Program-made: the position numbers and the translations under genes | The notes under the pieces: generated by a model | What the model was told of the DNA's origin: nothing | Database searches by the model: none | What the model saw: the letters and a program-made list of their open reading frames with translations, nothing else | In this document: positions 1 to 7,797 of the stretch, piece by piece | How the letters are laid out: each line of letters begins with the position of its first letter | How positions within the stretch are numbered: the stretch's first letter is position 1 | DNA from: JACZUI01 sp041599115 | GTDB lineage: Bacteria > Actinomycetota > Acidimicrobiia > Spongiisociales > ZC4RG35 | Reading direction: 5' to 3' | Assembly: GCA_041599115.1 (NCBI GenBank) | Contig: JBFHXF010000004.1 | Location: forward strand, 1 to 46,421 | DNA: 46,421 bases

Positions 1-1173
1 ATGCCGGTGCTCCAGTGATTGGGCATCGACGACTGTCCCGGCCTCTGGGTCGAAGATGACAAAGTCGGCGTCCTTGCCTGTTTCGATGGTGCCCTTTCGG
101 TGCAGGCCGGCCAACTCCGCCGGGTTGGCGGCAAGCCATCCAGCCAGATTCTCCAAGCCCAGGCCCCTTTGGGAGGCGCCGGTCCAAGTGGCGGGCAGTC
201 GCAGCTGCAAGGAAGCAATGCCGCCCCATGCCGTTGCGAAGTCACCGGTGTCGAGGGCCTTCAACTCTGGGGGAGCGGGCGAGTGGTCAGAGACAACCAT
301 CGAGATCCTGCCGTCGCTCAGCGCCGCCCATAGCTCCTCGCGATGATCGCGTCCCCTTATAGGGGGAGCACATTTGAATTCGGTGGCACCATCGGGGATG
401 TCTTCGCCGTCGAAGGTCAGATAGTGGGGGCAGGTTTCCCCGCTGAGATTCGCCGGACCGTGGGCGATGGCGGCAACCGCTCCGGCAGAAGATACGTGAA
501 GAATATGAGTTCTCACCCCCGTCCGACCCGCCACGGCTGAAACGGCTCTGACTGCTGCAACCTCCGACTCGACCGGTCGCGATGCGAGATAGGAGTGATG
601 GCTCCGCCTATCTCCGGCCATTTCGGTGAGCAGGTCGGGATCTTCGGCATGGGCCAACATGGGCACACCGCCGGTGGCGAGAGCGTTTGCGATGTCGTCC
701 AAGGACTCAGCTTGAATCGGGGGAAACTCGGGCACGCCCGAGTCCACCAAGAAGACCTTGAACCCACAGACCCCGGCCTCTATCAGACCGGGCAAGTGAC
801 CGGTCGATTCCGGGATCACGCCACCCCAGAATGCGACATCGACGCTCACCTGATGGCTGGCCGCGGTTCGCTTGAGATCCAGGGCATCGACGTCCACGGT
901 CGGCGGAATCGAGTTGAGCGGCATGTCGACGATGGTCGTGGCCCCTCCGGCGGCGGCCGCCCGGGTGGCGCTGGCGAACCCCTCCCATTCGGTCCGCCCC
1001 GGCTCGTTGACATGGACGTGAGTGTCGACCAAACCGGGTAAGACCACCAGGTCGCCGAAGTCGTCATCAGCCGATCCCTCACCGATGTCCATGATGACCC
1101 CGCGCTCATGCCACAACGTAGCGGGGCGTATGCCATCGGGAAAGACGACTCGTGTGCTCCGCAGACTCGGCAT
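1..1173 (-). CDS. allB: Allantoinase, partial (C-terminus outside window)
   Basis: Cyclic amidohydrolase that opens the hydantoin ring of allantoin in purine (ureide) catabolism. The minus-strand frame is open from the ATG at 1173 to position 1, giving 391 codons with no stop, so only the last ~50-60 residues are missing. Visible family motifs in order: PGLVDTHVHVNEPGRTEWEG (metal-binding HxH), AAAGGATTIVDMPLNS, GFKVFLVDSG with the lysine that is carboxylated in this family, HILHVSSA, ETCPHY, EFKCAPPIRGRDHRE and VVSDHSPAPPELK (metal Asp). The ETCPHY and KCAPP motifs favour allantoinase over dihydroorotase or hydantoinase. It lies 63 bp downstream of nrdJ, separated by a strong hairpin, so it is probably transcribed separately. 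No clear Shine-Dalgarno precedes the ATG, and a leaderless transcript is possible. Confidence 0.93.
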   Translation of the reverse strand, partial: MPSLRSTRVVFPDGIRPATLWHERGVIMDIGEGSADDDFGDLVVLPGLVDTHVHVNEPGRTEWEGFASATRAAAAGGATTIVDMPLNSIPPTVDVDALDLKRTAASHQVSVDVAFWGGVIPESTGHLPGLIEAGVCGFKVFLVDSGVPEFPPIQAESLDDIANALATGGVPMLAHAEDPDLLTEMAGDRRSHHSYLASRPVESEVAAVRAVSAVAGRTGVRTHILHVSSAGAVAAIAHGPANLSGETCPHYLTFDGEDIPDGATEFKCAPPIRGRDHREELWAALSDGRISMVVSDHSPAPPELKALDTGDFATAWGGIASLQLRLPATWTGASQRGLGLENLAGWLAANPAELAGLHRKGTIETGKDADFVIFDPEAGTVVDAQSLEHRH

Positions 1174-1192
1174 ATTGAGGAAAAACTACCCG

Positions 1193-1235
1193 GCGTGTGC
1201 AGGGATGCGGCCGTGGGCCGCATCCCTGCACACGC
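1193..1235 (-). terminator. Perfect 20-bp hairpin terminator after nrdJ
   Basis: The arms 1193-1212 and 1216-1235 are perfectly complementary over 20 bp around a 3-nt loop (GTG). On the minus strand the hairpin begins a few bases after the nrdJ stop and is followed by a short T-run (rc of 1181-1185) before the allantoinase start. The U-tract is offset by about 7 nt, so termination may be partly Rho-assisted or the hairpin may mainly protect the mRNA 3' end. Confidence 0.75.
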
Positions 1236-1236
1236 A

Positions 1237-4200
1237 TCAACTACAACCGGTGGTGTCGCCGCAAGTGAGACAGACGTAGCAACTGCCGTTGCGAATCGTC
1301 ATATGTCCGCAGTTAGAGCAAACCGGGGCGTCACCCATGTTCTCCGACAGAGCCATGTTGACCATGGCGGCCTCACCGGCGACCAGTGCCACGGTCACCT
1401 TGTCCTCGACGACCACGGTGGAGGGGGAAACGACGGAGCTATTCCCGTTTGGCGAATCGACGAAGGCGGCCGCCCTTTGGACGATCTCGACATCGCCTTC
1501 GGCCACTGCATCACTCAGATCCAGCTGGATCCCGGCTTCGGCGGCAATGCCCTTGGGTGGCCCGGCCAGCTCGCCTTCCCGGACGGGTGGCACCTGAGCC
1601 AGTTCGTCCCTCTGCAGATACTCGACCCCCAGAGCCCTGAACACGTAGTCGATGATGGAATTGGCCATCTTGATATTGGGGTGACCCTCCACCATTCCCC
1701 TCGGCTCGAACGTCTGGAAGGTGAAGGTGTCGACGAACTCCTCCAGTGGCACTCCGTATTGCAGGCCTTTCGACACCGCGATCGCGAAGCAGGAGATGAT
1801 CCCCTTCAGGGTCGCCCCCTCCTTGGCGAGATCGATGAAGATTTCGCCGAGGGTGCCGTCCTCGTACTCACCGGTGCGCAGATACAACTTGTGGCCGCCC
1901 ACACGGGCTTCCTGATTGAACCCGTTACGCCGGGCCGGCAGCAAGAATCGGGGCGGCTTCAAGCCACGGGCATATGCCTGGGTCGGCGAGATCCCCGCGG
2001 GAAGATTGCCCCAATGAAGGACCTTCTCGGCCTCCACCGCGGCCGTGATCGCGACATCTTCGTCCTCATTTCCTTCTCCCTCGTCGGAGGTGGATGACAA
2101 CGGCTGACTCGCCTTGGAGCCATCGCGATAGAGGGCCATGGCCTTCAGCCCCAATTCCCAGGAGAGCCGGTAGGCCTGTTCGATGTCTTGGCGGGTGACC
2201 TCCTGTGGCATGTTGATCGTCTTGGAGATGGCACCGGAGATGAAAGGCTGTGCCGCGGCCATCATCTTGATGTGCCCGTTGTGGTGGATGAATCGTCGTC
2301 CATAGCGACCGTTCCTGTTGGCGGTGTCGAAGACCACCAGATGCTCGTCTGCGATGTGAGGCGCACCCTCGATGGTCTGGCGGCCACAGATGTGGTCATT
2401 GGCCTCCACGATTTCCTGGTTGGTGAAGCCCAGGGTCTTGAGCAGGTTGAAGTCCCATGACGTGTATTCGTCGACCTCGATTCCGAGTCGTTGCAGGGTC
2501 GCCTCACCAAAGGTGAAGACATTGAAGGCATGTCTCAGATCGAAGACCGCGGGCAAGGCTGCTTCCGCCCTGGCGATCTCGTCGACTGTGAAACCCTTCT
2601 CGGCGAGCGTCAGCCGATTGACGTGTGGCGCATTTGCCAGTGAGCTGGTTCCGCCGATGTACTCGACGATTTCCTTTATCTGTCCAGGCGTGTACCCCAA
2701 CCTGGTCAGGGCCGGCGCCACGGATTGGTTGACGATCTTGAAGTAACCCCCGCCCGCCAGCTTCTTGAACTTGACGAGGGCGAAGTCGGGCTCCACTCCG
2801 GTGGTGTCGCAATCCATCAACAGCCCGATGGTGCCGGTTGGGGCAAGGACGGTGGCCTGGGCGTTGCGATAACCATGCTTTTGGCCACGTTCCAGGGCCA
2901 GGTCCCAGGAGGTGCGAGCGGCATCCAGCACGTCGTCGGGGCAGAGCGCCGGGTCGATGGCCATCACGTTGGTGGTGACACCTTCGTAGTCGGTCTCGCC
3001 GTAGGCCGCCCGCCGATGGTTCCGGATGACTCGAAGCATGGCGTCACGGTTCTCGGAGAACTTGGGAAAAGGCCCGGTCACGGAGGCAATCTCTGCCGAT
3101 GTCGCATAGGAGTAACCGGTGAGGATCGAGGTCAAAGCTCCCGCGATCGCACGCCCCTCGTCGGAGTCGTAGGCGATTCCCTGACGCATCAGCAGAGACC
3201 CGAGATTGGCGTAGCCAAGTCCGAGCGTCCGATAGTCATAGGAGCCTCGGGCTATCTCTTTCGAGGGGAAGTGGGCCATGGCGACCGAGATCTCCAGGAC
3301 GATCGTCCAGAGGCGGATGGCGTGCTCATAGGAATCGATGTCGAAGACCCCGGTCTCGTCGTCATAGAACTTGACCAGGTTGAGAGAGGCCAGGTTGCAA
3401 GCGGTGTCATCCAAGAACATGTACTCCGAGCACGGGTTGGAGGCCCGGATCCGCCCACCGGCCGGGCTGGTGTGCCATTCGTTGATTGTGGTGTCGAACT
3501 GCAAGCCGGGGTCGGCGCACGCCCAGGCCGCATCGGCGATCTTCGACCACAGATCGCGTGCCTTGATCGTCTTCCGGACCTTTCCGTCGGTGCGGTTGAT
3601 CAGCTCCCAGTCGGCGTCGTCGATGACCGCCTGGATGAATTCATTGTTGACCCTGACCGAGTTGTTGGAGTTCTGCCCGGAGACGGTTGCGTATGCCTCG
3701 CCGTTGAAGTCGGCCGGAAAACGGCCACTGCCGATCAGGACTTTGGCTTTTTCTTCCTCGACTTTCTTCCAGTCGACGAACCTCTCTATGTCGGGATGAT
3801 CGACATCGAGAATCACCATCTTGGCGGCGCGCCGCGTGGTGCCCCCCGACTTGATCGCGCCTGCAGCACGGTCGCCGATCTTGAGAAAGGACATGACCCC
3901 CGAGGACTTGCCCCCACCTGAGAGCCGCTCGTTCTCGGCACGAAGGCTGGAGAAGTTGGACCCTGCCCCGGAGCCGAATTTGAAGATGCGCGCTTCCCGG
4001 ACCCACAGATCCATGATCCCGCCCGGGTTCACTAGATCGTCTTTGATCCCGAGTATGAAACAGGCATGGGGAGAGGGTCGGCTGTAGGAGTCCGGTGACG
4101 CCTTCATTTCCCCATCCGCCTGATCGACATACCAAAACCCTTGGGCAGGACCGGTCATGCCATAGGAATCATGCAGACCGGTGTTGAACCATTGCGGCGA

Positions 4201-4620
4201 GTTGGGGGCCGCCATCTGGCTCGCCAGCATGTACTCGAGTTCGTCCTGGAACGCCTGTGAGTCTTCGTCTGACGAGAAGTATCCGTACTTCTCACCCCAA
4301 CGCCGCCATGTCGCAGCGAGCCTGGTGAACACCTGTTTGGCCGAACGCTCCGGACCGAGGACCGGCTGTCCCGCCTCGTCGAATTGTTGGCGGCCATCGG
4401 CGTCGAACTGCGGCACTCCGGCCTTGCGGAAGTACTTGGAGACCATGATGTCGGAGGCAACCTGAGACCACTGGGCCGGGATCTCGGCACCGGTCATCTC
4501 AAAGACAACGGAGCCGTCGGGGTTGGCGATTCTCGAATCGCGCCTCGACCAATCGAACAGGTCGTAGGGGTTCTCACCGGCCTCGGTGAATCGACGGGTG
4601 ATCCGCAGGCCTTCGCTCAT
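1237..4620 (-). CDS. nrdJ: Adenosylcobalamin-dependent (class II) ribonucleoside-diphosphate reductase
   Basis: Reduces ribonucleotides to deoxyribonucleotides using a cobalamin-generated thiyl radical, independent of oxygen. The chosen start, 4620, gives 1127 residues. It follows a strong GGAGGAGG Shine-Dalgarno at 8-9 nt spacing, and the longer open frame to 4740 would run through the NrdR boxes. Visible features are the N-terminal YDLFDWSRRDSR region, a radical-barrel NPCSEYMFLDDTACNLASLN segment, PTGTIGLLMDCDTTGVEPDF, and a cysteine-rich C-terminal tail (CSNCGHMTIRNGSCYVCLTC) that serves in this family as zinc-finger or redox shuttle. Length and motifs fit full-length actinobacterial NrdJ. 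No cobalamin riboswitch was recognised upstream; control is probably by NrdR. Confidence 0.95.
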   Translation of the reverse strand: MSEGLRITRRFTEAGENPYDLFDWSRRDSRIANPDGSVVFEMTGAEIPAQWSQVASDIMVSKYFRKAGVPQFDADGRQQFDEAGQPVLGPERSAKQVFTRLAATWRRWGEKYGYFSSDEDSQAFQDELEYMLASQMAAPNSPQWFNTGLHDSYGMTGPAQGFWYVDQADGEMKASPDSYSRPSPHACFILGIKDDLVNPGGIMDLWVREARIFKFGSGAGSNFSSLRAENERLSGGGKSSGVMSFLKIGDRAAGAIKSGGTTRRAAKMVILDVDHPDIERFVDWKKVEEEKAKVLIGSGRFPADFNGEAYATVSGQNSNNSVRVNNEFIQAVIDDADWELINRTDGKVRKTIKARDLWSKIADAAWACADPGLQFDTTINEWHTSPAGGRIRASNPCSEYMFLDDTACNLASLNLVKFYDDETGVFDIDSYEHAIRLWTIVLEISVAMAHFPSKEIARGSYDYRTLGLGYANLGSLLMRQGIAYDSDEGRAIAGALTSILTGYSYATSAEIASVTGPFPKFSENRDAMLRVIRNHRRAAYGETDYEGVTTNVMAIDPALCPDDVLDAARTSWDLALERGQKHGYRNAQATVLAPTGTIGLLMDCDTTGVEPDFALVKFKKLAGGGYFKIVNQSVAPALTRLGYTPGQIKEIVEYIGGTSSLANAPHVNRLTLAEKGFTVDEIARAEAALPAVFDLRHAFNVFTFGEATLQRLGIEVDEYTSWDFNLLKTLGFTNQEIVEANDHICGRQTIEGAPHIADEHLVVFDTANRNGRYGRRFIHHNGHIKMMAAAQPFISGAISKTINMPQEVTRQDIEQAYRLSWELGLKAMALYRDGSKASQPLSSTSDEGEGNEDEDVAITAAVEAEKVLHWGNLPAGISPTQAYARGLKPPRFLLPARRNGFNQEARVGGHKLYLRTGEYEDGTLGEIFIDLAKEGATLKGIISCFAIAVSKGLQYGVPLEEFVDTFTFQTFEPRGMVEGHPNIKMANSIIDYVFRALGVEYLQRDELAQVPPVREGELAGPPKGIAAEAGIQLDLSDAVAEGDVEIVQRAAAFVDSPNGNSSVVSPSTVVVEDKVTVALVAGEAAMVNMALSENMGDAPVCSNCGHMTIRNGSCYVCLTCGDTTGCS

Positions 4621-5110
4621 GAATAGTGCCTCCTCCGCACTCTTCTCCGGTCCAGATGCCCGGATGCTGTCCATATTTTTCCAGCCAATCTTCCAGCCAA
4701 CCACAAGATGTTGTGGTAGATGGGGAAGTAACCACGACATCTGGTATGGACTTCAACACTGTAATTACACGCGTGTCATAGGTCAAGAACGTTGTCACCA
4801 ACCGGGGAAAACTGTCCCGACCGGCGCGATGAATCCACCGATCGTTGGGGAAGTGGACACCTTCGGGTGGTAACGGGGAAGTGACCGAACCATAGATTGC
4901 CGTGTCGGTCAGGGCCACTTATGGGCACGAACAGATTTCGCGACCCTGCCCGATGGCACGGCCATAAGGGCAGCCGCTCGGTGAGGGTGATGCCGATAGG
5001 CCGAAGGGCCCTCGTCTTCCTGCCTTCGTCCTCTACCGGTCACCCCACCCCGATCCGATCATGAGAGGTGGGTCAGATTCGACCCCCTTTCTCGAGTCAG
5101 GAGTCAATCG
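4621..5110. other. Divergent intergenic region nrdJ / sqr
   Basis: 490 bp without a convincing gene. From the nrdJ side it holds the nrdJ 5' leader, a 10-bp direct repeat TTCCAGCCAA (4679-4688 and 4691-4700), the NrdR boxes, and three copies of GGGGAAGT(A/G) at 4722, 4847 and 4875. Near sqr it holds an RNA-like structure: CTGCCC 4946-4951 pairs with GGGCAG 4968-4973 and encloses TGGC/GCCA (4954-4957/4961-4964). A second stem, GAGGG 4983-4987 with CCCTC 5009-5013, follows. The sqr start has an AGGAG Shine-Dalgarno at 5099-5103. I could not match the structure to a riboswitch class I know. Confidence 0.5.
4702..4746 (-). promoter_or_regulatory. Tandem NrdR boxes upstream of nrdJ
   Basis: Two 14-bp NrdR-box-like palindromes are present. 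Box 1 is CACAACATCTTGTG on the minus strand (4702-4715) and box 2 is CACGACATCTGGTA on the plus strand (4733-4746). Their centres are 31 bp apart, matching the three-helical-turn spacing typical of NrdR operators. A possible -35/-10 pair lies directly downstream towards the gene (TTGGCT and AATATG on the minus strand, 17-bp spacing), so bound NrdR would overlap the promoter. The assignment rests on motif recognition. Confidence 0.72.
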
Positions 5111-6349
5111 ATGAAACGTTTGCTGGTGCTCGGCGCCGGGACTGCCGGAACCACGGTCGTCAACCGGCTTCGGCCGCGCCTCCCCTTCAATGAATGGGAG
5201 ATCATCGTGGTCGACCAGACCACCAACCATCATTACCAGCCGGGTTATCTGTTCATCCCCTTCGGGACCTATCAGCCGGAGAACGTCGCCAGGCAAACCG
5301 CAAGCCTCCTTCCGGAGGGCGTCCAATTGATCACCGCAGAGATCGATCGGGTCGAACCGGAGGACAGTCGCGTGATTCTCGGCGATGGCCAAACCCTCAC
5401 CTATGACTACCTCGTCATTGCCACCGGGACCTCGCCTCGACCGGAGGAGACGCCGGGGATGAAGGGGAAAGAGTGGCAAAAGTCAGTCTTCGATTTCTAC
5501 ACGCTGGACGGCGCCACCGCCCTTGCGGAGAAGCTGCGCACATGGGAAGGGGGCCGGCTCGTGGTCCATATCACGGAGATGCCGATCAAGTGCCCGGTGG
5601 CCCCACTCGAGTTCACCTTTCTCGCGGACGCATTCTTCAAGGAGCGCAACATGAGGGATCGCGTCGAGATCACATATGTGACTCCGCTCGACGGCGCCTT
5701 CACCAAACCGGTTGCGTCCCAGGCACTCGGTGGAATGCTCGAAGAGCGGAAGATCGCGCTGGAGACCGATTTCTACGTCGAGAGCGTCGACGACGAGAGC
5801 CGGAGTCTGGTCTCGTTCGACGAGAGGGAGATCCCCTTCGATCTTCTGGTCACGGTCCCCTTGAACATGGGGGCCGATTTCATCGCACGGAGCGGAATGG
5901 GCAACGAGCTCAACTATGTGCCGGTGGATCACCAGACCTTCATCTCACCGAAATGGGATAACGTCTTTGCTCTCGGCGATGCGGCCGATCTGCCTACCTC
6001 CAAGGCGGGATCGGTGGCGCATTTCGCCGTGGAGATCTTCACCGACAACTTCCTCCAGCACATCCGCGGCGAGGAGATGACCGGCTCTTTCGACGGGCAT
6101 GCCAACTGCTTTATCGAGTCGGGCGACGGCAAGGCGATGATCATCGACTTCAACTACGACACGGAGCCGCTTCCCGGGAAGTATCCGCTTCCCATCGTCG
6201 GGCCGTTCAGCCTCCTCAAGGAGACCGAGATCAACCATTTCGGAAAGTTGTTGTTCAAGTGGGTGTATTGGAACGCGCTATTGCCGGGTCGTGAGATCCC
6301 GCTTCCGGCCCTCATGTCGATGGTTGGAAAAGAGGAGGTGGTCTTGTGA
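5111..6349 (+). CDS. sqr: Sulfide:quinone oxidoreductase family flavoprotein
   Basis: Membrane-associated FAD enzyme of 412 residues that oxidises sulfide to polysulfide/sulfane sulfur and feeds electrons to menaquinone. Visible are the N-terminal dinucleotide motif LVLGAGTAGTT, an ATGTSPRPEE segment, Cys161 in IKCPVAP and Cys333 in NCFIES (the two conserved redox cysteines of the family), and ALGDAADLPTSKAGS for FAD binding. The third cysteine of type I SQRs, near residue 128, is absent. The C-terminal aromatic/hydrophobic stretch near 380-400 fits monotopic membrane attachment. It starts an operon with DUF1641, a TusE-like and a DsrE2-like gene, and its stop overlaps the next GTG start. Flavocytochrome-c-like paralogues are the alternative, but this context favours SQR. 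Confidence 0.88.
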   Translation: MKRLLVLGAGTAGTTVVNRLRPRLPFNEWEIIVVDQTTNHHYQPGYLFIPFGTYQPENVARQTASLLPEGVQLITAEIDRVEPEDSRVILGDGQTLTYDYLVIATGTSPRPEETPGMKGKEWQKSVFDFYTLDGATALAEKLRTWEGGRLVVHITEMPIKCPVAPLEFTFLADAFFKERNMRDRVEITYVTPLDGAFTKPVASQALGGMLEERKIALETDFYVESVDDESRSLVSFDEREIPFDLLVTVPLNMGADFIARSGMGNELNYVPVDHQTFISPKWDNVFALGDAADLPTSKAGSVAHFAVEIFTDNFLQHIRGEEMTGSFDGHANCFIESGDGKAMIIDFNYDTEPLPGKYPLPIVGPFSLLKETEINHFGKLLFKWVYWNALLPGREIPLPALMSMVGKEEVVL

Positions 6350-6879
6350 CGACGACAGTGAAGCCCACGATGGAGGATCAACTCGAGACCCTCAGAGCCG
6401 AGGTCGCGTTCCTCGTGGCCGAAGCTCGCGAGAGACAAGCGTTCAGGGAGTCGATTGGCGACCTCACCGCTGACCTCAGCCCCATAGCCCGGCAGGGCAT
6501 GGATTCGCTGTCTCGAGTGCTTGCCGACTTCGAGGCGCGCGGCTACGCCAGTTTCGCCCGAAGCGGAGCAGGAGTTGTCGATCGGATCGTCACGTCGTTC
6601 ACAGAGGAGGACGTCGACGCTCTTGGAGAGAATGTCGTCCTGATTCTCCAGACGGTCAAGGAGATGACCCAGCCCGATGTCATGCGCATGTTGCAGGCGA
6701 CCTTCCACAACGTCTCCGAGGTCGGCGAAGACGTTCCGCCTCCCTCGATGTTCGGTCTTCTGCGACAGATGAGAGATCCAGATACCAGACGGGGCCTTGC
6801 TCGTTTGATCGCAGCGGTGCGGTCGATGGGCCTGAGCAGTCCGGCAGTTTCAGAAACAAGAAAGGAGCAACCGAATTGA
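6346..6879 (+). CDS. DUF1641 family protein, SQR partner
   Basis: Protein of 177 residues with a GTG start overlapping the sqr stop. It is largely helical, with an N-terminal coiled-coil-like stretch (EDQLETLRAEVAFLVAEARE) and the DUF1641 core in the C-terminal half (from about FTEEDVDALGENVVLILQTV through QATFHNVSEVG). There are no cysteines or cofactor motifs, so a structural or adaptor role is more likely than catalysis. DUF1641 proteins are recurrently encoded beside SQR genes; the biochemical role is unknown. The next gene overlaps this stop by 4 nt, which suggests translational coupling. Confidence 0.85.
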   Translation: MTTTVKPTMEDQLETLRAEVAFLVAEARERQAFRESIGDLTADLSPIARQGMDSLSRVLADFEARGYASFARSGAGVVDRIVTSFTEEDVDALGENVVLILQTVKEMTQPDVMRMLQATFHNVSEVGEDVPPPSMFGLLRQMRDPDTRRGLARLIAAVRSMGLSSPAVSETRKEQPN

Positions 6880-7190
6880 GTGTTGCAACGATCGGAGGCC
6901 GCGACGTCCAGGTGGACGCCGAAGGCTTTCTCACCGAGTACGAAGAGTGGAACGAGGAACTGGGAAGGCAGCTGGCATCCAACATCGGGATCGAGATGAC
7001 CGATGCCCATTGGGCAGCGATTCGCTTCCTGCGGGCGGACTACGCCGATCAGGGTGAAACTCCGACATTGCGTCGGGTATCCAATGTCGGCGGGATCCCG
7101 ACGAAGGATCTTTTCGGGCTCTTTCCCAAGAAGCCGGCCAAGAAGATGGCCTATATAGCCGGTCTCCCCAAGCCGGTCGGCTGCGTCTGA
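6876..7190 (+). CDS. TusE/DsrC-family sulfur carrier, single-cysteine form
   Basis: Small (104-residue) sulfur-trafficking protein. The TTG start follows AAGGAG at 8-nt spacing. Visible family features are DAEGFLTEYEEWNEELGRQL, the MTDAHWAAIRFLRADY helix, and the flexible C-terminal arm ending GLPKPVGCV with the penultimate cysteine (Cys103) that carries persulfide in this family. The second DsrC cysteine, about 10-11 residues upstream, is missing (the sequence there is AYIAGL), which makes it TusE-like rather than a DsrC that forms a trisulfide with DsrAB. No dsrAB is present here. It probably accepts sulfane sulfur from the SQR product, perhaps through the neighbouring DsrE2-like protein. 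Confidence 0.88.
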   Translation: MSVATIGGRDVQVDAEGFLTEYEEWNEELGRQLASNIGIEMTDAHWAAIRFLRADYADQGETPTLRRVSNVGGIPTKDLFGLFPKKPAKKMAYIAGLPKPVGCV

Positions 7191-7208
7191 CCCGAGGAGG
7201 TATCAGCA

Positions 7209-7715
7209 ATGACTATGACAATGGAAACCCCGGTGCCGGTCTTTGACGACGAGTCGGGTAATCGGAAGTTGTGCATCATCTGCTCCAAGGGCTCTTTGGA
7301 CATGGCATATCCCGGTTTGGTGTTGGCCAACGCCGCTCTGGGTGAGGGCATAGAGGTTCATCTCTTCTTCACCTTCTGGGGTTTTGACATGATCAACAAG
7401 AACACCATGGGGCATCTCAAGTTCACCCCGGTGGGCAATCCGGCGACTCATATGCCGCCGATGCTCATGGGCCTACCCGGGATGACTTCGTTTGCCACCC
7501 ATATGATGAAGAAGCAGATCGAAGGGATAGACATCCCAGACGTTCCGGAGTTTCTCGAGATGATCACCGATGCCGGAGGTCACCTATGGGCATGCAAGAT
7601 GTCGGCTGACATGATGCACATCCCCGAGGAAGATCTCTACGAGCGTGTGGAGGGCGTCATCAGCGCCACGAACTTCATCGAGCTGTCGGAGGGCGCTCAG
7701 ACTCTGTTCATCTAA
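7209..7715 (+). CDS. DsrE2-like (DsrE/F/H superfamily) sulfurtransferase
   Basis: Protein of 168 residues with GAGGAGG upstream at 8-nt spacing. It shows the DsrE2 pattern: an N-terminal CIICSKGSLD (candidate persulfide cysteines), a long amphipathic/hydrophobic region with LFFTFWGFDMI, a methionine-rich middle (THMPPMLMGLPGM), and WACKMSAD with another conserved cysteine. Such proteins relay sulfane sulfur to TusA/TusE/DsrC-type carriers, so the gene fits as the third step after sqr and the TusE-like carrier. Some relatives associate with the membrane, and the Met-rich segment could do so. It is the last gene of the operon; the stop is followed by a hairpin. Confidence 0.86.
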   Translation: MTMTMETPVPVFDDESGNRKLCIICSKGSLDMAYPGLVLANAALGEGIEVHLFFTFWGFDMINKNTMGHLKFTPVGNPATHMPPMLMGLPGMTSFATHMMKKQIEGIDIPDVPEFLEMITDAGGHLWACKMSADMMHIPEEDLYERVEGVISATNFIELSEGAQTLFI

Positions 7716-7742
7716 CAGACGAGAGTCTCGAGATGGCTGGCG

Positions 7743-7777
7743 CGGGTTGGCCCAGGATCCCGGTTGGGGTCAACCCG
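7743..7777. terminator. Hairpin between convergent genes
   Basis: CGGGTTG (7743-7749) pairs with CAACCCG (7771-7777), and inner CCCA (7751-7754) pairs with TGGG (7765-7768). It lies between the convergent dsrE2-like and dehalogenase genes, so it may serve as a bidirectional terminator. There is no U-tract on either side, so this is tentative. Confidence 0.4.
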
Positions 7778-7797
7778 TGGGGCCATTCTTTCGCGGA

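Noticed and set aside
1108..2097. Long plus-strand open frame opposite nrdJ
   Set aside because: Antisense to nrdJ; composition is that of a shadow frame in GC-rich coding DNA.
2725..3921. 398-codon plus-strand open frame opposite nrdJ
   Set aside because: Shadow of the nrdJ radical-barrel coding region; no family resemblance or ribosome site.
4741..5110. Cobalamin riboswitch for nrdJ, or SAM/TPP/glycine-type riboswitch for sqr
   Set aside because: No B12-box-like or other class-specific core motif was found; the stems seen do not fit the classes I know.
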